Of a DNA stretch of 64,000 nucleotides, positions 10,570-22,800 are shown in pieces. This DNA comes from Ananas comosus. Its lineage: Eukaryota > Streptophyta > Magnoliopsida > Poales > Bromeliaceae. The translations under genes and the position numbers were made by a program. Where the stretch lies: positions 12,193,729-12,257,728 of the forward strand of contig NC_033632.1 of assembly GCF_001540865.1 (NCBI RefSeq), written 5' to 3'. The notes beneath the pieces are model-generated. The model ran no database searches and was not told the origin of the DNA. It worked only from the letters and a program-made list of their open reading frames with translations. Position 1 is the stretch's first letter. Each line of letters opens with the position of its first letter.

Positions 10570-12235
10570 GCTTCTACTATAATTTTATTTTATGCAGCAG
10601 CGCCACACGGGACTCGATTACAAATTGGGCCTCGACTCAATTGGGCCCGAATCGTCTGAGCCCTATTTCTATGGGCTAGATTGGGCTAAGCCCACTTTAA
10701 ATAATTTGGATTATACCATACTATTATACTAATGAGAACTTAATTAATATTATTATTATTATTATTATAATCACTAGGTTTATCTTTTGACCAGTTATTT
10801 GACCAACTTGTTTGACCTTAAAAGATAAATTAAATTAAGGGGTTTGACCCTTTGTTTTGGCAAAAAAACCCACTTCTTTTAGAGCTTTGAATACTGACCC
10901 CCATCATTTACTTAGAATAAAAAAGAAATATAGAAGATTGAAGGAAAAAAAGCCCTTAAATGGGTGTTATTTAGTTTTAGAAGCAAGAGTTGTTGATTAA
11001 GGGAAAAAACAAAAGAATCCATTAATTTAATTTCAAAAGTAGTAATTGTTGATTATTAAATTTGGTTTACACATGGCAATTAGGCATGTGTAACTTTTTC
11101 TTTTTTTCTTTTCCTTTTCTTTTTGTAGGAGTTACATAATTTTTTTTTATACATCTCCCTCAAATTCTTATTTTTTTTTAAAAAAAAATCAGTAATTCTA
11201 GTCAATTAAAATTTAAAATTTTATTAAACTCATAATAAAACTATAACTATTAACGGCTAATGGCTAGTTAAGTAATTAAATTTAGCAAAAATTCTGACAA
11301 TATTAGAACTTAACAAAGCGTTAACTAAAAATAAAATTAAAATTGAGGGGCCTATTTTAATTCAAAAAATTTAAACTAAGATACACATCTACCTTGTTGA
11401 CCTAAATAAATTTTAAAATTTTTTGGAATCTATGAAATTCCTAGTTGAAAAATCAGAATCTTTTTTATTTAAATTATCATTGTGGTAAATAAATTGGGTT
11501 TTACCAAGTCATAAGTATTTATCATTTTATCAATTTATTATTATTTATTACTTATTATTTTAAATTTTTATTTATTACTTATTATATATGAGTGTATGAC
11601 TCTCGGATTATCCAACCATTTTAGTCGGCCTTCGGTGTAACGGGGTAAAATAATAATATTGTAATCGTAAATATGCATGGGGACCCCTCATCTATATGTA
11701 ATTAGGACATGAAGCCCCTCCATTTAAACAACTATCTCTCTAAGTGGTAATTTAAACAATAAAATTTAAAATAAACTCAAAAGATTTCTAGTATCTTATT
11801 GTGAATTTAAAAATGAATTATTGGATAATTTTAGTTCTTTTATGTAATTCTAATTTAAATTTTTAATACTGATAAATTATATATTGATCATTAATATAAT
11901 ATTTAATATAGAAAGATAATTGAGACGTAGATTTAAGTGCAAATTTTTTTTTCATAATTAGTCAAAGTTTATTTTTATGAAATTGAATAATTTTTACTCA
12001 AAAAATTTGAAGATTTTTTTTAAAATAAATTTCATAGTTTAAATTATTTTTAGAAAAAAAATGATAACTCATAATTTTTTTTAATTAATACAATTTCTAA
12101 ATAAATTAATTAGAGCAATTTACAAAAAAATAATAATAAAGTGGAGGGTACAATTACCAAACAGGCTATAGTTGAGGGGCCTCCATGAACTTTTACCGGC
12201 CCTATAATACTAAGATATCCCAATTCCTTAAACTG
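10570..12235. other. Intergenic between PRUNE-like and NAGK genes
   Basis: AT-rich. At 10622-10695 there is a run of GGGCC/TGGGC words (ttgggcctcg, attgggcccg, tgggctaagccc), the Site II type that binds TCP factors, but no gene follows closely. An (att)n run lies at 10750-10768. Nothing else recognised. Confidence 0.5.
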
Positions 12236-12270
12236 ACACGTGGGACCCACACTTGTCAATTCCACGTGTC
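12236..12270 (+). promoter_or_regulatory. Paired ACGTG (G-box/ABRE) elements
   Basis: ACACGTGG at 12236-12243 and CCACGTGTC at 12262-12270 stand about 420-450 bases before the NAGK start codon. These cores bind bZIP and bHLH factors and often mediate light or abscisic-acid responses. Function here is inferred from motif and position only. Confidence 0.5.
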
Positions 12271-12390
12271 GTCCTCTCCCAATCCCGTGACATATCACCG
12301 TTACACTGAAGAATATTTTTCCCTCCTTTTTTTTTTTTACTATTTTGCCCTTCTCTTTTGACTAATTTGACCCTCCCCTTCATCGTTCTA

Positions 12391-12488
12391 ATTGGTCTCT
12401 CTCTCTCTCTCTCTCATCTTTCTCTCTCTACAAAATTCCCCAATTCTCTCTCTCTCTCTCTCATCTTTCTCTCTCTACAAAATTCCCC

Positions 12489-12525
<37 letters not shown>
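12391..12525. repeat. CT-rich tract with a duplicated unit, NAGK leader
   Basis: Pyrimidine tract in which the unit atctttctctctctacaaaa plus ttccccaattc occurs twice (near 12415 and 12464), each after a (TC)n run. It probably covers the core promoter or 5' UTR, where CT-rich DNA is common in plant genes. Confidence 0.85.
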
Positions 12526-12526
<1 letters not shown>

Positions 12527-12535
12527 AAACCCTAG
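12527..12535 (+). promoter_or_regulatory. Telo-box AAACCCTAG
   Basis: Telo-box-like word in the leader of the NAGK gene, about 155 bases before the ATG. Such boxes are frequent near the start of housekeeping genes. A matching AAAACCCTAG sits in the leader of the galactosyltransferase gene at 47291-47300. Confidence 0.45.
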
Positions 12536-12688
12536 CGTAGGCGATCCTCAGAAGGGAGAGTGAGAGAGATAGAGAGAGAGATGGATCGAATCAGTAGTGC
12601 GAAGCACTGAAAAGATCCAATTTTGGGGGATTTTGAGCACCATTATCTCCCCCTCTTCCGATTGAGATAGAGATCGCAGAGAGAGGAG

Positions 12689-15600
12689 ATGCAGTATCGG
12701 AATGGTGTAGCGGCGGCGGCGGCGGAGGAGGAGACGGGGGTGATCCTCGGCGTCGACGGAGGCACCACCACCACCGTCTGCGTCTGCCTCCCGGCGGCCT
12801 CCGCCGCCGGAGGATCGCCGGAGAAGGTCCCCGTCCTCGCCCGCGCCGTCGCGGGGTGTTCGAACCACAACTCCGTTGGAGGTATCGATTGCCCTCTACG
12901 CCTTTCCTCCTCTTTCATTTATTCTAGGATTTTGATTTATGAGTTTAATCCTCTTCGTCTTCGTCGTGGGTCCGATGCGTTATTCTAATGGCGATAGATC
13001 GATTAGAGCATGGAGAGAAAAGAAAGGTGCCTCCTTTGGGTTGTTAGGAGCTATTCGATGCTTATTTTTGTTGGGACATGTTCGTTTTTGTGTTTGTTTG
13101 TCGTAATGGACTTTCATGCGAGGAAATTTTAGTCCGATGATTTTTTTTAAAAAAAATTTGTGTGGTAGTAGTTTAGGAAATTATTATTTGTAATTCGTCA
13201 AAAATTAGATTTCGTTTTGTTGTTGTTGCTGCAGATTCAGATAGAATCTTTTCTCAGGTAGTGATATAACTGTTGTTTATTTGGACGTGCTCATTTTTGT
13301 ATTAGTTTGTTGTAATGGAGTTTGAAAGGAAAAAAAAAAAAAAAAAGAAGAAATAGTCCAATGCCTGGTTTTTTATGCTTATTTGCGAATTATTATTTGT
13401 AATTTGTTAAATTAGAACTTTTTTTCATTCTGTTGTTGCTGTTGTTGTTGTTGTTGTTGCAGATTCAGATGGAATCTTTTCCCTGTGATTTTATAATCTT
13501 CCTTTGTGATTTAATTGTTGTTTATTTGGACGTGTTTATTTTTGTATTAGTTTGTTGCAATGGAGTTTGGTAGGAAAAGGAAAAAGAGAAATAGTCCAAT
13601 GCCTAGTTTTATAAGCTTATTCGGGAATTATTGTTTGTAACTTTGCAAATTAGTGTTTTTTTTTTTTTTATTCTGTTGTTGTTGTTGTTGCAGATTCAAA
13701 TAGGAATTTCTCCCTGTGATTTTATGATCTTCATATGTGATTTATTGTTGTTTCTTTGGGTGTGTTCATTTTCGTATTAGTTTGTTGTAATGGAGTTTGA
13801 TAGGACAAAAAAAATGTAGTCCAAGGCTTAATTTTTTATGCTTATTATTCTTTACTGCTAAGCTATAATGTGAGGTCTAGTATAACACACTAGTTTGGGA
13901 ATTATTATTTGTAATTTGCCAACTTGGATTTCAATTTGTCGCTGATACTGATTCAGATAGAATCTTTTTCCTACGATTTTATAATCTCAGCTCTTGACTT
14001 TCTCTTCACTTCTAATTTTAAGAACCTTTGCTTACCAGTTACATCCAACTTTAATACTATGCTTTTGTTAAGTTAGTTCATCTTAAATTTCTTGTTTTGT
14101 GGACTTTTCCTCCTTTTTCCTCTGACCCATCAATATTTGTTGTGTTTTCTTTAGATAAATGGAGCGAACTGTCGTTTTTGATATTTTAATTGGCTAACAT
14201 GAAATGCAATTCCTTAAAGCGGTTTCCTGTACTGATAAACTATTATTGTGTGTGCTGTTATGATTCCCCTGTTCCAAGTTTGTGTATGGATATTGCCTGA
14301 ATTGTAGTGCATTTGCAAATAAATCTCGATTTTACTACCTGATCTTTCATTAATCTTGATTTCAGAAAATTTCATTGAATTCCGCTGTAAACTGTAATTG
14401 AAGTTACATAAAATCTGAATTTAATGTTAAATTTAACTATAGTTATTCTGTTAGTAACATAATGATCTGTTTGATGGTATATTTCTATTAGAATGTATAA
14501 ACTTTCTGTGGAGAGTTAGTTATATTAAACATACTGTAAGGTTTGGTAGTAAATAAAAAATTCTAAATTTTAGGTTTCCATTTTCGAAATATTCTATAGT
14601 TCAAGTAAGATCTGTATGTTTTTAGATTGAACTTGTAATCGCACACTTGCTAATGCGAAGATACTCGATTGACTAACTTAAATATTTGCATTTTTCTTGT
14701 CCTGCAATATGACCCATTTTTCTCGTCTTCAATTCAGAAATAGCTGCTAGGGAAACCCTAGAACAAGTTATGGCTGAAGCCCTCTCAAAGGCTGGTGCGG
14801 ATCACTCAGCTGTTCGGGCTGTTTGTTTAGCTGTTTCTGGTGTAAATCATCCCACAGATAAACAGAGGATACTGAATTGGCTGAGGTGTGTTCCTTGAGT
14901 TCTCTTCTTTTACTAACTTGAAAAGGATTTGTATACAACTTATACAACACTCTTTTTCTGTGAATTCCTTCCATCCTTTCTCGCATGTCTTTAGGTTTTT
15001 TTTTCCGGTGAAAGTACTTCAATTTTCTTCTTTGCATATTAAATGTTTGTCATCAGCATTTGTAGTTACTTTACCAAATTAAAGCATCTTGCAGATGGAA
15101 GTCAGTGAGTAACACTGTTTGTATCTCATTTAACAAATTCAAACTAATCATTGAGGCATCTGTAGTATCATCCATAAGTGATATTTTATTCTTATACTTG
15201 ATTTATTTTTAAATGACAAAGCGGTGCCCACGTAAGCTAGTTGCTACTTTTGAGTGGCACCATTAATTGGTCCATACTCAAGTATTTAAAAAATTCATGC
15301 CATTATATTCGGAAAGTAAAGTTGAAATGTGCTAATTTTCTTTAAAAATATTTGAAGATCTGAGTAAACTTTTCATGAATTAATGTGAAGGTAGATTTCA
15401 ATTATCTGTTTTCACAGAGCACAAATTTACAGCCAGAACTATTATGTACAGGTTTAGCCTGAGCTAGTTAGTACTTGACATTTTCCAAAGTATCAGTGCT
15501 GTACTTTTAGTGCATCTAGTTATTTCGAGCAGTTGATGATGGTTTTGTTGGATAATTAGCCAATTATTATAGATTATCATAGATAAGAATTATTATGATG

Positions 15601-18600
15601 ACTATATGTGTGAACTCTTTGCGGTTTTGTCATTTTAAAACTTTGTGATAAGTTGCATTTGTATGATGCGTGAGAAATGTTGTTACTCATAGGAATTGAG
15701 CTTTTTTAATTATTTTTGTGCATTGGTGAATGAGTTGGTATTAATGGTTTAACTGCCTATATGTTTCCTATTAAATGCCTATCAATTCCTTCTTGTTTCT
15801 CAGCCAGTCAACACCAGGCCCTTGAAAAGTAATACTAACTACCAGCTTGCACAGGGAGAACTTGCGCCTTGTTTGGCTCTATATAAATGATCAAATTGGA
15901 TGGATTTATAATTCACGTTTCTGTAAATTCTTTCTTATAATGATTTCTCTTGATTTTGATGAATTTTAATGTGTAAGAAAATCTTGTAACCTGAGGTCCA
16001 CTTTGCATATGATTGCAATTTCTGATATACACATCTTATCTCAAACAATTGATTTCAACCCCAAACTCAGTTCACTTGATTTCATTGAATTGCAAATTAA
16101 TTCAATTTTATCTTGATTTGGTACCACATAGTGTTGAAGAATAAATTGGAAGTTAATTTTACTATGGATTTCAGCATTCTTTTCTCTTTCTTTCTCAGGG
16201 ATATATTTCCCAGTCACGTGAAGTTCTATGTCGAAAATGATGCAGTCGCTGCATTGGCGAGCGGCACAATGGGAAAGCTCCACGGTTGTGTTCTGATTGC
16301 GGGCACAGGAACCATTGCTTATGGCTTCACTGAAGATGGGAGAGAAGCACGAGCTGCAGGTGCTGGACCAGTCTTGGGTGACTGGGGAAGGTTAGTTAAT
16401 TTAGGGTTAGGTGCAAATTTAGTAAATTGAAGTTTGATTTCAATTTCGAACTTGTGATTCAAATTGTAGCAATTCCAATCCCTGAAACTGTATTCAGCAT
16501 AACCATTAAGTCCTCTTGTTAATCTATATATCATCTAAATTAGGGCATCACTTCAGCACTGTGTGCGGACTTTCATTTGTGAGAGTTAAAACTCCAATGT
16601 TAGTATCTGAGTCGAGCTTTAATGGCTGAAAAAGACTTTTGGAGAAATTAGAAACCAAACAAACAGCATGACTAAAGCATTCCAGTTGAAACTCATAAGG
16701 CTGAGATTAAATTCTCGGAATATAAATTTCAAGGATGGAATTTGTAGCAAACACTTATATTACTTGAGCGCACAGTTATTATATGCTCGTTAAGATTTCA
16801 CATATGAAGAATAGTTTGACATGGAAAATAATTTTACAACTAACGGTTTGGTATAAACTAATGGGCCCAAGTGAACAGGCTTATGCTTTTGGGTTGCATG
16901 GATTTGCTCTCAGGCTTATGTGAGCTTGGGCTTGCCTGATCTCCCCAACGATGATTAACTCGAATTTCATCTAATATTGGCTACTAACCTCTTCTTCATT
17001 GGGTACTAGCCACAGATATTAGTGAATCCTGTTCCTTGTTTTCATCTATGCTTTCATTTTCTGATTATGGAAGACAACGTGAGATGGCTGCATGTGCACA
17101 TTACGCAGTGGATATGGCATTGCTGCACAGGCTTTGACAGCAGTAATCAGAGCTCATGATGGTCGTGGACCGCCAACAAATTTGTCCGAAAGCATTCTTG
17201 ACAAGCTCAAGCTTTCTTCACCGGATGAACTGATTGGGTACTTCAAATTTTTTTTTCATTTCACTTTTACGTGCTTATGGAATATAAATGATTAACCTGT
17301 TTCTAGAAAATCTTATTGCAAATTGTATATTTAACAACAAATTTTCTTGCTATAATTTCCAATTTAGCGTGGTTATTTGACATTTCGAATAAATATTATT
17401 ATAGATACTAATTATTTTAATCTGTTGTCTGGTTTAGTCTGGAACAACGTCCTTGTAGGAAGTAGAAAATCTAGGAGTTACTACTTTAGAGGCTTCCTCT
17501 TACTATTTTTTTTTTCTGTATGTGGGACAGTTGGACTTATGCTGATCCTTCTTGGGCTCGCATTGCTGCTCTTGTTCCCATCGTGGTATCTTCTGCTGAG
17601 GAGGGCGATGAAGTCGCGAATAAAATATTATCCAATTCAGTTGAAGAGTTGGCTGATAGTGTCATAGCCGTTGTTCGAAGACTTAGCTTGTGTGGCAAAG
17701 GTGGAAATATGTCGTGCTATGATCATCTAATATGATTAATCATGATTAACCATTTTGTGTTTAATTGACCCTTCAATGCTGTATATTTACGTTAATAGGG
17801 TTAAAAAGTACAATGATTAACATACTGATATCTGTAATTTCGGCTTTAGGTGTTTTGGGCCTTGTTGTCTTAGGCCTGATCATTTAAGTTGCTAACCCCA
17901 AGTGACTAGTTGCGCTTTACACAAAATGTTTAAGCTTGAGTTTCTATTTGTAATCTGAAACATAATTTGGGGTGTAACAATAAGTGTGACAAGTGCTATA
18001 ATTTTATTTACACTTAATGTTAATTTTTTTCTTTTTCGGTTGCAGAAGGGAAGGATAGTTTTCCGCTAGTTATGGTCGGAGGAGTGCTCGAGTCTAATAA
18101 AGGGTGGGACATTGCGGGTAAAGTTACAAACTGCATTTCGAAGGTTTTCCCTGGGGCTCATCCTATTCGACCAGAGGTGTGCGTAATTTCGTGATGATTT
18201 TTTTATTATTATTATTACTCATTCACGATTTTACTGCATGGCAATTTATTGTGAAAATTTTAGGTTTGCTGCGTGCTTTGATAGATTCCATCCCTTAGTA
18301 AATTGCATTGGGAGTCCGAAACCCAAGTTCTCTATTTCTACAATTGGGTCCATAATCTTCATTCTACTTCTGTCCTAGTCCTATGGCATATTTGGATAAG
18401 TTCAAAGTACTTTATATGATGATTTCTTCAATAATACTACTCATTTGAGAATTAGAGATCCAATTGTAAAAAGTGAAGTAGCGAACCAATTTGAAATTTT
18501 GCCAAGATCACGAGGTACCGTTATTTTCTTGTGCAGATGAGTTGGGTATGAGCATAAATCAACTATTCTGGAAAATAGAATCTCATAAGATGAAATTACC

Positions 18601-18797
18601 ACCTGCATATCATTCACATCGGCTTTCATCAACTTCGTTGTATTACTGACTGAATATTTTTCTTTTTCAGAACTGACCGTCAAAAGCTAGGGTTTGACTG
18701 CTACCTTTGTTGCGTGCAGGTGGAACCAGCGGTTGGGGCAGCTTTGTTGGCTTGGAATAATTTCAATAAAGACACAAAACTCTGCAATGGCAGCTAA
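12689..18797 (+). CDS. NAGK: N-acetyl-D-glucosamine kinase
   Basis: Seven exons join in frame into 346 residues: 12689-12881, 14738-14885, 16199-16390, 17109-17237, 17531-17700, 18046-18176, 18720-18797. The protein belongs to the BadF/BadG/BcrA/BcrD ATPase family (hexokinase-actin fold) and is expected to phosphorylate GlcNAc released by glycan turnover, using ATP in the cytosol. Visible motifs are the phosphate-1 loop GVDGGTTTT (residues 21-29), CLAVSGVNHP, the catalytic region FYVENDAVAALASG, the phosphate-2 loop AGTGTIAYGF, the GAGPVLGDWGSGYGIA substrate loop and the adenosine motif VMVGGVLESNKGW. Length is normal for the family. The first exon is very GC-rich and has an alanine run at residues 8-12. 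Intron 1 (1.86 kb) contains a fourfold tandem repeat. The gene is convergent with the ligase gene at 19619. Confidence 0.93.
13073..13998 (+). repeat. Fourfold tandem repeat inside NAGK intron 1
   Basis: Four imperfect units of roughly 210-250 bases start near 13073, 13283, 13530 and 13762. Each contains ttagtttgttgtaatggagt, a poly-A or A-rich patch, a (tgt)n run and gcagattcagatagaatctt (with variants). In three units the (tgt)n-cag string looks like a 3' splice site although the true acceptor lies at 14737. Confidence 0.85.
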
Positions 18798-19618
18798 TTA
18801 TCTCCAGCAAATAGGCTCTCTCTTTTTCTTCGGAGAGATCCTTTCACTGTAAACTAGCACATCAATTGTTGCTGAAATTGAAGGGTGGAATATGGGCTTA
18901 AAAGTGAAACATTCTTGTTCGATCACTCGCTAATTGATCGGCAGCAGATATAATTTCACTCCATTATCGATCGGTGCTTCAAAATGGCTTTTTTTTCTTT
19001 TTCTTTTTTTTCTCTTTAGGTATATATTGTGGTGATTAAATTGAATAAAAGGGTAATCAAAAGCTCTTCATTTTATTTGCTTTTTCTTTATGTGTGTTCT
19101 CTGGAAATTATAATACAATTGGCTATTATATTCTAATGTGGGCAGCTGATTTTTTTTTTTAAAAAAAAAAATTTGGCCGTCCCAACGAAAGAACAAAATT
19201 CAAATCTCTTCACTCCGAAGAACTTTGTTCTGAATCTCTGTTGATTTTAAGTTGTTGGATGCTTTTTCATCTAAAATTACTTGTTAGATCTGCTCTTTTC
19301 ACTTTCTTTCTTCTCCTTGAGTGTTTGAGCACCACAAGATGATTTGTAACTAGCAAGAACTCTTAAATCTCTTGTGATTTATTTTTAACTGCTTTTGGCC
19401 TCATCTAAACTGCTGTTTGGCTGCTGCTAGATTTTCTTCAGAAGTGCTTTTGCTGCTTCTGGTGAAGACATAATTTCTTGAGCTTTTATTTTTTTTACCT
19501 TTTAAATCAGAGTTTTGAGTTTTTGAGTACATACTCTTAAATTAACTGCAAATGTTCTCCTCTAAAAAGAAGTCAGATGAGATGCTCCAAAATTGAATGG
19601 CTAAAATTTTCCCTGAAA
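18798..19618. other. Convergent 3' regions of NAGK and the ligase gene
   Basis: An AATAAA at 19044-19049 (+) lies about 250 bases after the NAGK stop. TTTATT at 19485-19490 is AATAAA on the minus strand, about 130 bases after the ligase stop. Words such as gctgtttggctgctgc near 19412 resemble hAT-like MITE fragments. No gene seen. Confidence 0.5.
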
Positions 19619-19790
19619 TTACAAATTGCTGGGCACATGCATGCAGGATGTAACCTCTCTTTTCACATCCTCTCTTCTGATTTTCCCTGTTGTGGTCACT
19701 GGAAATGGCTTCTTCCACACCACATAACTCTTGGGTATTTTGAATCTGCCACAAAAGTAATAACAACAAATTAAAAATGCACAAGAAACA

Positions 19791-19830
<40 letters not shown>

Positions 19831-22800
19831 CACTTCACTTTTAGTAGCAGGATCCTGAAGATCTTTGACAGTAAAAGAAAATTTTCATGAACATTTTATT
19901 CTTTGTATCAGGCACAAATTTTCCCTTCACTTCACTTTTGGGACAATACATACAGAGCATTACAAGATGATTTAAATCTAAGGAAAAGATTAATAAAAAA
20001 AAAAAAAAGCATTACCTGCTTAGGTTTCTCTCCCTGCAATGTCTTTGGAGGATCTCAGCAGATAATTCTTTTCCTGATTCTGAGTGATTACTTTTCCTAC
20101 CAACCCAACTCCATTCATCTTTAGTGATAACGCAAGCAACTACTTTCTCGGTTAGCCGGACGTCGGGAGCACCGACCACCACGGCTTTCGCAATCCCCGG
20201 ATGCTGCGCGAGAACAGCTTCTACCTGAATCCACTCTCAATTGCGTCGAATTTCGAGTAAAAGAAAAGCAAAAGTGCAACCGAAAGAAGCCTAACTATTT
20301 TCTTTCTTTGTTTCTCTTAGTAAGATTAGTTCGCAAATACGCACTTTTAAGCGGTTTACTAATTCTAACTTTCGATCATACCTCTTCGGGGTAAACATTT
20401 TCTCCGCCGCTCTTAATTCGACCCTTTTCCCGCCCCATGAGCCATAAATCACCATCTCCATCGATCCAACCGATGTCACCCGTGTCGAGCCACCCATGCT
20501 CAATAGAATCCAACAAAATTGCCTCACTACGGTCCCAATAACCGACCATTACATGCAATCCTCTAGTCAAGATCTTTCCGACTAACCGCGAACCGTAGCT
20601 GCTGTTGCTGTTGCTGTTACTGTTCTGATCACCACTTATTCTCAGTTCGACATGAGGAGCTGCTTTTCCGACGCAAACGCCTTCTTGTTTAGGGCAATGT
20701 AGCTCAGATCTAATCACATATTTGCTTTGAAGAAGCTCTCGAGGCTTTTGAAGTGTTGGATTGCGAAGGGTCATGAAGGTAAGCGAAGAGCAGGCCTCGG
20801 TCATACCTTTTTGATACAATCAAAATGATCGTGCGTCAGCAAATGCGACAGAAACATTCGGTAAAAATATACTAAAATCTAAATAAACATGGAGAGTAAA
20901 GGGATCTCAACCACACCATAAGCTGAACAAATGGTGGCGCGAGGAAACAAGCGACTCGCGCCTTCGACAAGCTCTTCTGAGAGGCCACCGCCGCCGTTAA
21001 GAATCTTGGTCACGGTTTCTACACCTTCTAGTTCACTCACTCTTCTAATATCGAAATGAAACCAATAAGTAGAGATTCGAGTCAACATATCATTTATGTT
21101 CTTTAACGAGATCGCATTGCAATCACTAAACTTCGATTTTGCACCTCACTTGAAGCGAATGTCATCGGTGATTTTGGACGGCAAAACAAGGTCAGAGATG
21201 CAACTCACCTGCTGTAGGAAACTAGATCAGCCATCATCGCAGGGACAGCGATAAACGAAGTCACTTTGCGCTCTTTAATGGCTTTAAAAGCCGATTCGGC
21301 ATCGAATTTCGGCAGTAAAACATGGCGAGCTCCGACCATTAGCATGGCTATGCATGAAGAGATCCCACCAATGTGGCACAATGGAGCTGCATGAAGGTAT
21401 ACCTGTAAAACCGAATACGTATGATTGTACACTTGTTGTTACAAAACTTGTACGTGTATTCGTCAGTGTTATAACATACAGAAAAACCCCCACAAAAGTA
21501 TCGCGATTTGTACATTACCCACATTTTATAATGAAAAGAGTTATCAATAGATTTTCACTATCAAGGGTGGCTAAAGTGTCGGTCGCGATACTTTTGAGGA
21601 GTCTTTCTGTATTTTAGCCTAATCATGTACAAAGATGTTCCATTTGGCATCGAAAAATTGACCAATCTGCGGAAGCATACATCATCCTCACCGTAACCAA
21701 TGATGGCGATTTTGGCGAGGGACTGGACGATCAAAGACGTATGGCTTATCGCCGCACCCTTTGGCCGTCCGGTAGTTCCTAATTTTCAAAAGAACTAGTA
21801 AGAAAGAAAATGTAAAGCCGAAAACTATGCAGGAGAATCGAATTTTAGAGACTACAGAGAGCTGAATCAACTATGATACAGGAAAAAAAAAAATCGCAAG
21901 GCAAGTAAAAGATCATAAATAATGTGATTATTTACACATAGATTGAGATAGGATCCATATATGTATACTACCTGATGTGAAGCATATCAGGGCAATGTCT
22001 TTTGGTGCCCATGAAGGCTCCAATGTTATCATGCCGCGAGAACTCGATTTAATGTTATGCACTGTTAAAACTGAAGAAATATATTGAATATCAGTTAAAA
22101 TAAGAAAAAAAAAAATGGTGTAAAAAAAGCAATTTATAAGAAATTTATTCAATTAAACTCTTAAAAATTGTTTCTGAAGACGATTATGATCAGTTAAACT
22201 CTTAGAAATTTACACAATTGAGTGCGACTAACTGGAGTAAAAAGCTATGCTGTTGCTGAACAAGATTACGATTCGAAAACGTTATGAAGTTTCAATCAGC
22301 AATTTATAAGAAATTTACTCCATTAACCTCTTAAAAATTGTTTCTGAACAAGATGTACAGTCACTATGCTGTTTCTGAAACAGATTTCGACAGATTAAAC
22401 TCTTAGAAATTTACTCGATTGAACTCGATTAACTGGAGTAATAAGCTCTGCTATTGCTGAAAAGCATTGTAAAGTTTCAACGTAAACAAAGAATCAAAAT
22501 TTTCCAACTATTAGATAAGAACTTGAGCTTCTGAACTACTCAAACATATGTCAGCAATGAATAATTTATCAAACAAACATTATATATGCAATAAGATGAA
22601 GGAAAAGAGAGCTTACAACTTCCGAAGCTGCTGCGGGCAGGAGAATGATCACCAAGAAGAAGATAGAGAGCTAGAGATGGCAAACAATTGCTTTTCCTGA
22701 GCTCTACAGCCCATGAGAAGCAGCTGCCATCAACAGCTAACATTGTGGGCTGTACAACCTCCATTGCTGATCTTGCCTCCTCAAAGCTCTACTTGTCGAA

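Noticed and set aside
20291..20527. Minus-strand frame overlapping the ligase exon 8
   Set aside because: It is another phase of a conserved exon; the ligase frame carries all motifs.
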